Source: Pseudomonas sp. N040 | Lineage (GTDB): Bacteria; Pseudomonadota; Gammaproteobacteria; Pseudomonadales; Pseudomonadaceae | DNA: 64,000 nucleotides | Assembly (NCBI RefSeq): GCF_015637705.1 | Contig: NZ_JADOBE010000001.1 | Location: 541,573 to 605,572 of the forward strand | Reading direction: 5' to 3' | In this document: piece after piece, positions 7,850 to 17,152 of the stretch | Numbering within the stretch: the first letter of the stretch is position 1 | Layout: the number at the start of each line of letters is the position of its first letter | Notes under the pieces: generated by a model | Database searches by the model: none | What the model saw: the letters and a program-made list of their open reading frames with translations, nothing else | What the model was told of the DNA's origin: nothing | Translations under genes and position numbers: made by a program

Positions 7850-9049
7850 CTATTCGCTGCGCAGCGCCTCGACCGGCGGCAGGCGCGCGGCGTTGCGCGC
7901 CGGGGCGAGGCCGGCGGCCACGCCGATGAGCGCCGACAGCAGCAGGGCGGCCAGCAGGAACAACGGTTGCAGCGTCAGCGGGATGCCCGGCAGGGCCAGG
8001 TGCAGGCCGCCGAGCAGCAGGCCCATCAGCAGCAGGCCGAGCAGGCCACCGGCCAGTGCCAGCAGGGTGGCCTCGGCGAGGAACAGCCCGAGCACCTGCC
8101 GCGGGCTGGCGCCGATGGCGCGCAGCAGGCCGATCTCGGCGGTGCGTTCGGCCACAGTGGTGGTCATGATGGTGAGGATGCCCACCGCGCCGACCAGCAG
8201 GGAAATGCCGCCGAGCGCGCCGATGGCGATGCTCAGGGTGCCGAGGATGCGGTTCAGGCTGGCGAGCATGTCATCCTGGGTGGTCAGGGAAAAATCCTCG
8301 GCGCCATGCCGTTCCAGCAGCAGCTGGCGCATGCGCTGGCTCATCGCCCGCGAGCTGGTGCCGGCGTTGAACACCAGATCGATCTCCATCAGCCCCTCGC
8401 GGTTGAACAGGCCCTCCGCCCAGTCCACCGGGATGTAGGCGATCTCGTCGAGGTCGAAGCCGAGCAGCTGGCCTTTCGGCGCCATCACCCCGATCACCCG
8501 GAAGCGCGTGTCACCGATGCGGATCAGCTCGCCCAGCGGGTTGCGCCCGCCGAACAGCTCGCGGTGCAGCTTGGCGCCGAGTACCGCCTGGGGTGGCGAG
8601 CGGCCGTCACGCGCCGGCGGCAGGAACTGCCCGAGGCTGAGCTGGAAGCGCCAGGCCTCGAGCAACTGGTAGCCGGCGCCGATCACGTCGCTGCGGCGGG
8701 TCAGTTGTCCGAACTGCACGTCGGCATTGCCCTGGATGATCGGCACCAGCGCCTCCACATGGGCCAGCTGGCGCAGCGCCTCGGCGTCGGCCAGGGTCAG
8801 CGGGCGCACACTGCCAAGCAGGCCGCCGATCCCGCCGGTCTGGGTCTTGCCCGGGTGCACGGCGATGATCCGTGTGCCGAACTGCGAGAAATTCTCCAGC
8901 ACATAGCCGCGCAGGCCCTCGCCGATGGCGGTGAGCAGGGCCACCGCGGCGATGCCGATGGCTACCCCGAGCAGGGTCAGCAGGCTGCGCAACGGCCGGC
9001 TGGTGAGCGCCGTGGCGGTCAGGTGGAAGCCGTCGGCCAGGCGCATCAT
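7850..9049 (-). CDS. MacB/FtsX-type ABC transporter permease (second permease)
   Basis: A 399-residue permease with the MacB topology: one membrane helix near residues 20-42, a large periplasmic domain (about 50-270), then three helices (about 278-305, 325-355 and 360-385). The helix-1 region reads RSLLTLLGVAIGIAAVALL, and the cytoplasmic coupling loop TAEIGLLRAIGASPRQV is diagnostic of FtsX-like permeases. It is the last of four genes read leftward from 12237, and it has a homologous but distinct sister permease at 9174-10388. A repeat at 9086-9150 separates the two. ATGs occur at 9049 and 9046; neither has a strong ribosome site. Confidence 0.9.
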   Translation of the reverse strand: MMRLADGFHLTATALTSRPLRSLLTLLGVAIGIAAVALLTAIGEGLRGYVLENFSQFGTRIIAVHPGKTQTGGIGGLLGSVRPLTLADAEALRQLAHVEALVPIIQGNADVQFGQLTRRSDVIGAGYQLLEAWRFQLSLGQFLPPARDGRSPPQAVLGAKLHRELFGGRNPLGELIRIGDTRFRVIGVMAPKGQLLGFDLDEIAYIPVDWAEGLFNREGLMEIDLVFNAGTSSRAMSQRMRQLLLERHGAEDFSLTTQDDMLASLNRILGTLSIAIGALGGISLLVGAVGILTIMTTTVAERTAEIGLLRAIGASPRQVLGLFLAEATLLALAGGLLGLLLMGLLLGGLHLALPGIPLTLQPLFLLAALLLSALIGVAAGLAPARNAARLPPVEALRSE

Positions 9050-9085
9050 GGCCGGTCATCCGCGCTTGTCTGCCGGCGTACATGC

Positions 9086-9150
9086 GTAGGGTGGGCTTCA
9101 GCCCACCAATACAGTTGTGCTGGGAGACGGTGGGCTGAAGCCCACCCTAC
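9086..9150. repeat. GTAGGGTGG-ended inverted repeat
   Basis: A 22-base arm, starting GTAGGGTGGGCTTCAGCC at 9086, is repeated as its exact complement at 9129-9150. Each arm is itself a hairpin (GTGGGCT-TC-AGCCCAC). The element fills the gap between two permease genes of one operon, so its RNA form would sit inside the transcript. Related ends occur at 20305, 22096 and 63979. Confidence 0.85.
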
Positions 9151-9173
9151 GGTCAGGCGAGCGCGCGGGCGGT

Positions 9174-10387
9174 TCATGTCCGCGCTCCGGCCGGGCGCAG
9201 TGCGGCCACCGGCTCCAGCGCTGCGGCGCGGCTGGCCGGCAGCCAGGCGAACAGCAGCGCGGTGGCCATGGCCAGCAGCAGCGAACTGGCGCGCGCCCAG
9301 GCCGGGGTGTACAGCGGCAGCTGCCACAACCAGCGTCCCAGCCAGAGCAGCCCTTCGCCGAGCAGCAGCCCGGCCAGGCCGCCACACAGGGCCAGCAGCG
9401 CGGCCTCGCCGAGGAACAGCAGGTGCACCTGCGCCGCCGTCGCGCCGAGCGCCTTGAGAAGGCCGATCTCGGCGGTGCGCTGGTTCACCGCGATCCAGGT
9501 CACGTTCATGATCAGGATCCCGGCCACCAGCAGGCTGATCGCGGCGATCCCGGCCACCGCCAGGCTCAGGGCATTGAGGATGTCGTTGAAGGCGGCGAGC
9601 ATCGAGTCCTGGCTGATCACCGTGACGTCTTCCTTGCCCTCGTGGCGTTCCTTGAGCAGGGCGAGGATCTGCCGCTTGCCGCTGGCCACCAGGCTCGGCC
9701 CGCGCACCTCGGCGAACAGGCGGAACAGACCCTCGCGGTTGAACAGCGCCTGGGCGTTGGCCACCGGGATGATCAGCGCCTCGCCGAAGTCGATGCCGAG
9801 TGATTCGCCGCGCTCGGCGAGGATGCCGATCACCCGGAAGCGCCGGTCGCCGGCGCGCAGCCATTCGCCCAGCGCCGGGCGGTTGCCGAACAGTTCGCGG
9901 CGCAGGGTATTGCCGATCACGCAGACCGCCTGCGGCTGGTCGAAGGCCAGCCGCGGCAGCAGCTGGCCCTGGTCGACGTCGAGCTGGCGAATGGCGAAGA
10001 AGTCGCGGCTGGTGCCGAGGGTGAAGGTCTCGCGGGCGCGGCCGGCGTAGCTGACTTCCATCAGCCCGGCCTGCAACGGCGCGACCCGGCGCACCTGCGG
10101 CAGGCGGGCCACGGCCTCGGCGTCCTGCAGGGTCAGGTCGCGCGGCGCCAGGCCGGTGACCGGCGGCATGCCGCCGGTGGTTTCCTTGCGCCCGGGCAGG
10201 ACGATCAGGGTGTTGCGCCCGAGCATGGCGAACTCCTCGAGGACGAAGCCGCGCGCGCCCTCACCCAGGCCGGTGAGCAGGTTCACCGCGATCACCCCGA
10301 TGCCGATCGCCAGCAACAGCATCAGGCTGCGCGAGCGGTGCCCGCGCAGCGCGCCGAGGCACAGGTTCAGGGCATCGGCGCTGCGCA

Positions 10388-10388
<1 letters not shown>
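9174..10388 (-). CDS. MacB/FtsX-type ABC transporter permease (first permease)
   Basis: A 404-residue FtsX/MacB-type permease: helix 1 at about residues 18-40 (HRSRSLMLLLAIGIGVIAVNLL), a periplasmic domain to about residue 270, and three more helices towards the C-terminus. The coupling loop TAEIGLLKALGATAAQV is conserved. Its start overlaps the stop of the ATPase gene by one base (TGATG), indicating translational coupling. It differs clearly from the permease at 7850-9049, so the exporter is probably a heterodimer. The transported substrate is unknown; relatives export macrolides, peptides, siderophores or lipoproteins. Confidence 0.9.
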
Positions 10389-11067
<679 letters not shown>

Positions 11068-11071
<4 letters not shown>

Positions 11072-12237
11072 TCGGCGGGCTCCGGCGTGCCGGCGGCCGG
11101 GTCGGCGTCCAGCGGCCGCACGCGAGCGCCGTCCACCAGGCCTTCCTGGTCGAGGCTGACGACGATCCGGTCGCCGGCCTGCAGGCCGCTGCCGACTTCG
11201 GTCCAGCGCCAGTTGGCCAGCCCGGGGGTCACCGCGACTTCGCGCAGCACGCCGGCGGCGTCGTCGTAACGCAGTACCCGCTGGCCGTCGAGCAGGCTTT
11301 CGGTAGGGATGCGCAGCACGTCCTGGCGTTGTTCCAGCAATACCTCGACATCGGCGCTGTAGCCGGTCAGCAGGTCGACCCCGGCGGGCGGCTGGTCGAA
11401 GCGCGCCTCGATATCCACGGTGCGCGCCTGCTTTTCCAGATCGCGCACGAACGGCGCCATGCGCGTGACCTTGCCGGCGAAATGCTGGCCGCGCAGGGCG
11501 TCGAGGCTGATGCGCACCGGCAGGCCGACCGTCACGCGGGCGGCATCCACCTCGTCGATCGGCGCTTCCACGTACAGGCAGCTGTCATCGATCAGGTCCA
11601 CCGCCGGCGGGGTGGGAATGCCCGGCGGCGAGGGGGTGACGTACTCGCCGAGCTCGCCGTTGATCTCGGCGACGATGCCGGCGAACGGGGCGCGCAGGGT
11701 GGTCTGATCGAGCAGGGCATTCTGCAGCGCCAGGTTGGCTGCGGCCTGCTCGATGCGCTGGCCGCTGGCCCGGCACAGTAGCTGCGCCAGGCGCGCGCGG
11801 GTCTGGGCCTGGTCGAGCTGATCCTCGGCCACCAGCTTGCGCTCGGCCAGGTGCTGCACGCGGTCCAGGTCGCGCTGGTCGAGCTGCGCCTGGCTGCAGC
11901 GCTGTTCGCGGGCGTTGTGCGAGGCGGCAAGGTTGGCTGCGGCTTCGGTCACCCGCGCCTGCTGGTCATCCTGGCGCAGGCGCATCAGCACCTGACCCTG
12001 GGCGACGCGCTGGCCCTCGCGGATCAGCAACTCGCTGACCTGGCCGCCGAGCTTGAACGACAGGTGCGAACGGCGGCAGGCCTTGAGGGTGCCGGCGCGG
12101 CTGTTGGCCACCAGGCTCTCCACCGGCCCGCTGCCGACCTCGACCAGCGTCACCGTCAGCGGCTGCGGCCGCTTCCACCACCAGCCGAGGGCGGCGAGGC
12201 AGGCGACGATCAACAGGCCGATGAGGATCTTGCGCAT
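11068..12237 (-). CDS. HlyD/MacA-like periplasmic membrane fusion protein
   Basis: A 389-residue adaptor with one N-terminal membrane anchor (residues 4-20). It shows the two lipoyl half-motifs (FKLGGQVSELLIREGQRVAQGQVL and TLRAPFAGIVAEINGELGEYV), an alpha-helical hairpin between them (about residues 95-175), a beta-barrel domain (VEAPIDEVDAARVTVGLPVRI) and a membrane-proximal end. It should link the ABC permeases to an outer-membrane TolC-type channel, which is not encoded here. GGAG lies ten bases before the ATG. It is the first gene of the operon and divergent from the mutarotase gene; the promoter must lie in 12238-12455. Confidence 0.92.
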
Positions 12238-12455
12238 GGGTTGCTCCGTTGCGGGATGGTTGCTTCAGGTTAGTCCGTAGAATGGGTTGCAGCGCTGGTG
12301 CCGCTACTCAGCGAGGGCGTGAGTGCTTGCTAGCGCTGCGCTTGGCCCTTCCTGCGCACTGCTCGTCGATTCGCCTGCACGCCGCTCCTCGCGCATTGCA
12401 TCGCCGTGGCCGGACTGCGACCATCGTGGCCCACTTCACGCCAGGGAATGTGCGC

Positions 12456-13352
12456 ATGTCCAGCAGCCGAATCGAACGCATTGAACGGGAACAGCTGGTC
12501 TGCTGGCGGGTTACCACCGCCGGCGCCGAATTGCTGGTTGCCGAGCAGGGCGCCCAAATCCTAAGTTACCGCCGGCACGGCGAGCCGCCGTTGATCTGGC
12601 TCAGCGAACAGGCGCGCTATCTGCGTGGCCAGGGCGTGCGCGGCGGGGTGCCGGTGTGCTGGCCGTGGTTTGGCGACCTGCAGCGCAACCCGCCGGCAGT
12701 GCGCGCGATGGTGCAGGGCGCCGCACCGTTTCACGGCTTGGCGCGCAGCCTCGCCTGGCAGTTGCTGGAGGTGCTCGAGCAGGCGGGCGCGGTGCGCCTG
12801 AGCTTTGCCCTGGCGCTGCCCGACGGCCTGCCCGGTTGGCCGCATGCCGCCAGCCTGCGGCTGGAGATCGAGCTGGGCGAGCAGCTGCACATGCGCCTGA
12901 CCACGCGCAATCTGGGTGCCGCGCCGCTGGCCATCAGCCAGGCGCTGCACAGCTACTTCGCGGTCAGTGACATTCGCCAGGTGCGTGTGCACGGGCTGGA
13001 CGGCTGCCGCTACATCGAGACGCTGGATGACTGGTCCGAGCAGCAGCAGGCCGGTGCCGTGCAGTTTGCCGGGGAGACCGACCGCATCTACCTGGACCTG
13101 CCGGCGCGGCTGGAGCTGCACGATGCCGGCTGGCAGCGGCGGCTGGTCCTCGAGGCCAGCGGCTCGCGCTCGGCGGTGGTGTGGAACCCGTGGCTCGACA
13201 AGAGCCGGCAGCTGACCCAGTTCGCCGCCGATGCCTGGCAGGGCATGCTGTGCATCGAGACGGCGAATGTGCTGGACGACCATGTGCTGCTGCTGCCGGG
13301 CGGCGAGCATGTGCTGGGGTTGAGTTTGTCCAGCGAGGCGTTGGATGAGTAG
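12456..13352 (+). CDS. D-hexose-6-phosphate mutarotase (YeaD-like)
   Basis: A 298-residue galactose-mutarotase-fold protein, close in length to E. coli YeaD (294). Expected motifs are present: GGVPVCWPWFG near residue 66, PFHGLARSLAWQ with the first catalytic His near 91, ALHSYFAVSDI with the second His near 166, and a late catalytic Glu in ETANVLDD. The family interconverts the alpha and beta anomers of glucose-6-phosphate and related sugar phosphates in the cytosol. The ATG at 12456 follows AGGGA; the frame stays open a further 69 codons upstream without a better start. No operon partner is evident. Confidence 0.88.
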   Translation: MSSSRIERIEREQLVCWRVTTAGAELLVAEQGAQILSYRRHGEPPLIWLSEQARYLRGQGVRGGVPVCWPWFGDLQRNPPAVRAMVQGAAPFHGLARSLAWQLLEVLEQAGAVRLSFALALPDGLPGWPHAASLRLEIELGEQLHMRLTTRNLGAAPLAISQALHSYFAVSDIRQVRVHGLDGCRYIETLDDWSEQQQAGAVQFAGETDRIYLDLPARLELHDAGWQRRLVLEASGSRSAVVWNPWLDKSRQLTQFAADAWQGMLCIETANVLDDHVLLLPGGEHVLGLSLSSEALDE

Positions 13353-13431
13353 GGGTGAAGGATTGTCAGGCCGTGGCTGATTTATTGGCTGCGCCGGGCT
13401 GATTATTGCGGTTGCTTGACGGCTCTGGTTT

Positions 13432-13496
13432 CGCCCTGCCGGTCGCCTTACTTTTCTTTGCTTGTGCAAAGAGAAAGTGAAGCGCCGTGCAGGGCG
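13432..13496. repeat. Large imperfect palindrome downstream of the mutarotase gene
   Basis: Outer arms CGCCCTG (13432-13438) and CAGGGCG (13490-13496) bracket inner arms around CTTTTCTTTGC and GCAAAGAGAAAG with a TTGT centre. The element lies in the 222-base gap between convergent genes. It has a T-rich left arm and an A-rich right arm, so it could also act as a terminator, but the long stem-loop looks like another extragenic palindrome family. Confidence 0.6.
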
Positions 13497-13574
13497 CAAC
13501 CTGTAGCCCAAAGCCGAGGAAAACGCTGCGTTGTGACTCGCTGAAAATGCCAGCCAAAATGGCTTGCCAACCCC

Positions 13575-14108
13575 TCACAGATCCTCTTCCTGCACCAGCC
13601 GCACAGTGCGCGCGTCCAGCGCATAGGCCGCATCGGCCAGCGCGTTGCTGACCGGCTCGATGTTCAGCTGCCCCTCGACCCACAGCGGCGCGTAGATGTC
13701 CTCGAGCAGGATGCCCCTGGGGTAGCGCACCAGCAGGATCTGGTTCGGCGGCGGGGGCGGCACGTGGATGCAGGCGCCGGGGTAGGGCACCAGGAAGAAC
13801 AGCGTGCTGCGGCCCTGGCCATCGCTTTCCAGCGGCACCGGGTAGCCGCCGATACGAATGCTCTTGCCCTGCAGGGCGGCGACGGTCCTGTTCGAGTACA
13901 TCACCGCCGGCAGGTCCTGCGCCTGCTGCTTGAGCCCGCCCGGGCTGGTGAAACTGCCGTCGCCTTCGGGGCCGGCATGGCTGATTTCGGGCATGGCCTC
14001 GAGTGCCTGGCGGTCTGCCGGCGGCATCAGTTCCAGCCAGTCGGTTTCCGCCAGCTCGGCACGGGCCAGCAGCGGGAGGAGTAACAGGCAGAGCAGGAGG
14101 CGGTGCAT
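13575..14108 (-). CDS. DUF3299-family exported protein
   Basis: A 177-residue protein with a signal peptide (residues 1-17, ending ARA-E). The mature part matches my recollection of the DUF3299 family: a WLELMPP start, an RIGGYPVPLE strand, LVPYPGACIHVPPPPPNQI with a conserved cysteine, and a YAPLWVEGQL strand. Function is unknown; the family is periplasmic and often lies near transport or cell-envelope genes. It follows purK leftward after a 94-base gap holding a strong hairpin at 14160-14199, so it is probably transcribed separately or poorly coupled to purine synthesis. Confidence 0.8.
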   Translation of the reverse strand: MHRLLLCLLLLPLLARAELAETDWLELMPPADRQALEAMPEISHAGPEGDGSFTSPGGLKQQAQDLPAVMYSNRTVAALQGKSIRIGGYPVPLESDGQGRSTLFFLVPYPGACIHVPPPPPNQILLVRYPRGILLEDIYAPLWVEGQLNIEPVSNALADAAYALDARTVRLVQEEDL

Positions 14109-14159
14109 GCTGGCTGGCTCGCGATATCGACGCGGTTCTGACCGTTGCGCAACGCGGGG

Positions 14160-14199
14160 GTTCCGCTGCCGGTGCCGTAAACGGCAGAGGCAGCGGAAC
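14160..14199. other. Strong hairpin between purK and the DUF3299 gene
   Basis: Arms GTTCCGCTGCC (14160-14170) and GGCAGCGGAAC (14189-14199) pair perfectly, with a smaller inner stem TGCCG-TAAA-CGGCA. It lies just past the purK stop. There is no run of T on either side, so it may be a processing or attenuation element rather than a simple terminator. Confidence 0.55.
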
Positions 14200-14202
14200 G
14201 CC

Positions 14203-15291
14203 TCAGGCGTGCTGGTCGATCAGGGTTTCCAGGGCCATGATCTGGCGATCGAGGATGTCGCGGGTGACGCTGCGCAGGGTCACATGGCCGACCTTGCGCC
14301 CGGCCTTGAAGGCCTTGCCGTAGTGGTGCAGGTGACAGTCCTCGAAGGCGATCACCTTGCCCACCTCGGGCACGCTGCCGATGAAGTTGAGCATGGCGCT
14401 CTCGCCGACCTTGCGCGTGGCGCCCAGCGGCAACCCGGCGATGGCCCGCAGGTGGTTCTCGAACTGGCTGCACTCGGCGCCTTCGATGGTCCAGTGCCCG
14501 GAGTTGTGCACGCGCGGGGCGATCTCGTTGGCCTTCAGGCCGCCGTCCACTTCGAAGAACTCGAAGGCCAGCACGCCGACGTAATCCAGCTGCTTGAGCA
14601 CACGGCCGACATAGTCCTCGGCCAGCGCCTGCAGCGGGTGGTCGCTGCTGGCGATCGACAGCTTGAGGATGCCGGTGTCGTGGCTGTTGTGCACCAGCGG
14701 GTAGAAGCGCGTGGCGCCATCGCGGGCGCGCACGGCGATCAGCGAGACTTCACCGGTGAACGGCACGAAGCCTTCGAGGATGCACGGCACGCTGCCCAGC
14801 TCGGCAAAGGCGCCGGTGACGTCCTCGGCCTTGCGCAGGACTTTCTGGCCCTTGCCGTCATAGCCGAGGGTGCGGGTCTTGAGCACTGCCGGCAGGCCGA
14901 TGCTGGCCACCGCGGCGTCCAGGTCGGCCTGCGTCTGGATATCGGCAAAGGCCGGGGTCGGAATGCCCAGCTGCTGGAACAGGGATTTCTCGAACCAGCG
15001 GTCGCGGGCGATGCGCAGGGCTTCGGCGCTCGGATAAACCGGGACGAACTGGGAGAGGAAGGCCACGGTTTCCGCCGGCACGCTCTCGAACTCGAAGGTC
15101 ACCACGTCGACTTCATCGGCCAGCCGGCGCAGGTGCGGCAGGTCGTTATAGTCGGCCAGCAGGTGCTCGCCAAGGGCTGCCGCGCAGGCATCCGGGGCCG
15201 GGTCGAGGAAGGCAAAGTTCATGCCCAGCGGGGTGCCGGCCAGGGCCAGCATGCGGCCCAGCTGGCCGCCACCGATAACGCCGATTTTCAT
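14203..15291 (-). CDS. purK: N5-carboxyaminoimidazole ribonucleotide synthase
   Basis: A 362-residue ATP-grasp enzyme that uses ATP and bicarbonate to convert AIR to N5-CAIR in de novo purine synthesis. The N-terminal Rossmann-like start MKIGVIGGGQLGRMLA, the central VLKTRTLGYDGKGQ glycine loop, the metal-binding FEFFEVDGGLKANEIAPRVHNSGHWT block and a final small domain are all typical of PurK. It starts three bases past the purE stop with GAGG eight bases upstream, forming the usual purE-purK pair. Confidence 0.97.
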   Translation of the reverse strand: MKIGVIGGGQLGRMLALAGTPLGMNFAFLDPAPDACAAALGEHLLADYNDLPHLRRLADEVDVVTFEFESVPAETVAFLSQFVPVYPSAEALRIARDRWFEKSLFQQLGIPTPAFADIQTQADLDAAVASIGLPAVLKTRTLGYDGKGQKVLRKAEDVTGAFAELGSVPCILEGFVPFTGEVSLIAVRARDGATRFYPLVHNSHDTGILKLSIASSDHPLQALAEDYVGRVLKQLDYVGVLAFEFFEVDGGLKANEIAPRVHNSGHWTIEGAECSQFENHLRAIAGLPLGATRKVGESAMLNFIGSVPEVGKVIAFEDCHLHHYGKAFKAGRKVGHVTLRSVTRDILDRQIMALETLIDQHA

Positions 15292-15294
15292 GGT

Positions 15295-15786
15295 TCAGGC
15301 CTCGCGCGGATCGGGATTGTCCAGCACCGCAGCGGTCTGTTCCGCGCGGAACTGCTTGAGCGCCGCGTGAAACTCGGGGTGCTGGTGGCCGAGGATGCTG
15401 GCGGCGAGCAGGGCGGCATTCACCGCGCCGGCCTTGCCGATGGCGAGGGTGGCGACCGGCACGCCGGCGGGCATCTGCACGATCGACAGCAGCGAGTCGA
15501 CCCCCGACAGCATCGACGACTGCACCGGCACGCCGAGCACCGGCAGGTGGGTCTTGGCCGCGCACATGCCCGGCAGGTGGGCGGCACCGCCGGCGCCGGC
15601 GATGATCACCTGGATGCCGCGCCCGGCCGCCTGTTCGGCGTACTGGAACAGCAGGTCCGGCGTGCGGTGGGCGGAGACCACCTTGACTTCATGGGGGATG
15701 CCGAGCTTTTCGAGCATCTCCACGGTATGGCTGAGAGTGCTCCAGTCCGACTTGGAACCCATGATCACGCCAACCAGTGCGCTCAT
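15295..15786 (-). CDS. purE: N5-carboxyaminoimidazole ribonucleotide mutase
   Basis: A 163-residue class I PurE that moves the carboxylate of N5-CAIR to give CAIR, directly after PurK. Conserved blocks are [11 protein letters not shown] near the start, the VVSAHRTPD motif with the catalytic His, [13 protein letters not shown], and [20 protein letters not shown]. The frame begins at 15786; the leader upstream carries a terminator-like hairpin at 15824-15858 that could regulate the operon. Confidence 0.97.
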   Translation of the reverse strand: MSALVGVIMGSKSDWSTLSHTVEMLEKLGIPHEVKVVSAHRTPDLLFQYAEQAAGRGIQVIIAGAGGAAHLPGMCAAKTHLPVLGVPVQSSMLSGVDSLLSIVQMPAGVPVATLAIGKAGAVNAALLAASILGHQHPEFHAALKQFRAEQTAAVLDNPDPREA

Positions 15787-15823
15787 CGTCTTGCCTCATA
15801 AGGGTGCGCCGGGATGGCGCGTC

Positions 15824-15858
15824 AAAAACCAACAAGCCACGCAGTGGGCGTGGCTTGT
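15824..15858 (-). terminator. Terminator-like hairpin in the purE leader (possible attenuator)
   Basis: On the minus strand an 11-base perfect stem (ACAAGCCACGC with its complement, five-base loop, 15858-15832) is followed by TGG and five T. The structure lies 38-72 bases before the purE start codon. No minus-strand gene lies upstream (the next gene, at 16036, is on the plus strand), so it does not obviously terminate another gene. It may instead attenuate purEK transcription. Confidence 0.6.
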
Positions 15859-16035
15859 CATGTGGGGTTCAGGCCGCTCTGTGGGCAGCCCGGGGCCGCG
15901 CATTATAGCGTAAAGATGGCAGCGGGGGCCCAATGCGGCTACCGTCCATCAGGCGCCCCGCTCAATCCGCGCTCAACCACGGCCCAGACCGGCGTCTGGC
16001 GCGCTCGGAACCCTTCATGCCTTGGTGAATGACGG

Positions 16036-17034
16036 ATGTTGCTGTACTCCAAGCTGACCACCCTGCACGTGGTGACCATGCTCCTCGAGCATTTCGCCGG
16101 CCATCCCGAGGCCACCCGGCAGGTGCTGTTGCATGGCAGTGGCATCCGCGAGACCGAGCTGGGCAACCCGGATGTGCGGATCACCCGTTTGCAGGAGCAG
16201 CAGGTTTGCCGCAACGGCCTGCAGTTTTGCGCCGAACTGGGCCTGGAACTGGGTTGCCGCATGCATGTGTCGGCCTACGGTCTGCTCGGTTATGCGGCAC
16301 TCTCCAGCAACACCTTTGGCGAGGCCTGGGACCTGCTGCTGCAGTACCCGGCTCTGCTGGGCACCTATTTCCGGCTCGAGCTGGTAGTCGAGGACGAGCT
16401 GGCGTGGATCAGTGCCAGCGATTACTGCATCCAGGACAACCTGGAAGTGTTCAATGTGGAGATGTGCCTGGCCTCGCTCAAGCTGCTCTGCGAAGATCTC
16501 CTCGGGCGGCCGCTGCGGCCCAGTGCGGCGCAGTTTCGGCATGCTCCGCCGGACTATGCCGAACACTATGGGCGCAGCTTTGGCTGTGCCCGGCAGTTCG
16601 AGGCGGCGCGCAATGCGTTTGCCTTTCCGGCCAGCCTGCTGCTGCAGCGTCTGCCGCTGGCCGATCCGGTGACCAACGCGGATATCCGTGCCCGCTGCCG
16701 GCGCCTGAATGCCGAGTTCAGCAATCGTCAGCTGTGGCTGGAGCGGGTCCGCGAACTGCTGCTGGCCGATCTCGCCGCGCCGCCGACGCTGGTCCAGCTG
16801 GCGGTGCAGCTGCATTGCTCGCCACGCTCCTTGCGCCGCCATCTGCAGGCACTGGGTACCAGCTATCAGGGCCTGCTCGACGACATGCGCTTTACCCGGG
16901 CCAAACACTTGCTGGGCGAGCAGGATATGCCGGTTTGCCGGGTCGCCGAGCTGTTGGGCTTCAGCGAGACCGCCAGCTTCCGCCACGCCTTCCAGCGCTG
17001 GAGCGGCATAGCCCCCAGCCGTTACCGCGCCTGA
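16036..17034 (+). CDS. AraC-family transcriptional regulator (OruR/ArgR-like architecture)
   Basis: A 332-residue regulator. The N-terminal part (about residues 15-205) resembles the arabinose-binding-like domain PF12625 found in OruR-type AraC proteins. The C-terminal AraC helix-turn-helix pair (about 235-330) includes LVQLAVQLHCSPRSLRRHLQ and VCRVAELLGFSETASFRHAFQRWSGIAPSRYR. It is followed after 118 bases by the acetylpolyamine deacetylase and polyamine-binding genes on the same strand, so it is likely their regulator. Two direct TTGGCC repeats 20 bases apart (17058 and 17078) in that gap are a candidate binding site. Confidence 0.9.
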   Translation: MLLYSKLTTLHVVTMLLEHFAGHPEATRQVLLHGSGIRETELGNPDVRITRLQEQQVCRNGLQFCAELGLELGCRMHVSAYGLLGYAALSSNTFGEAWDLLLQYPALLGTYFRLELVVEDELAWISASDYCIQDNLEVFNVEMCLASLKLLCEDLLGRPLRPSAAQFRHAPPDYAEHYGRSFGCARQFEAARNAFAFPASLLLQRLPLADPVTNADIRARCRRLNAEFSNRQLWLERVRELLLADLAAPPTLVQLAVQLHCSPRSLRRHLQALGTSYQGLLDDMRFTRAKHLLGEQDMPVCRVAELLGFSETASFRHAFQRWSGIAPSRYRA

Positions 17035-17057
17035 GCGGCGGTTGCGGCCATGGAAAG

Positions 17058-17083
17058 TTGGCCACTTCGATCCCCTATTGGCC
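17058..17083. promoter_or_regulatory. Direct TTGGCC repeat, candidate AraC-type operator
   Basis: TTGGCC occurs at 17058-17063 and again at 17078-17083, a 20-base period that puts both copies on one face of the helix, as AraC-family proteins prefer. The site lies in the gap between the regulator gene and the deacetylase gene. This is a position-based inference; no footprint consensus for this regulator is known to me. Confidence 0.35.
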
Positions 17084-17152
17084 GCCGCCAGCATTCTTGT
17101 TGCGCCTGGAATGGGAGAAGAATCAGCCAGTCCTTCCAGCGGAGCCTGATTC

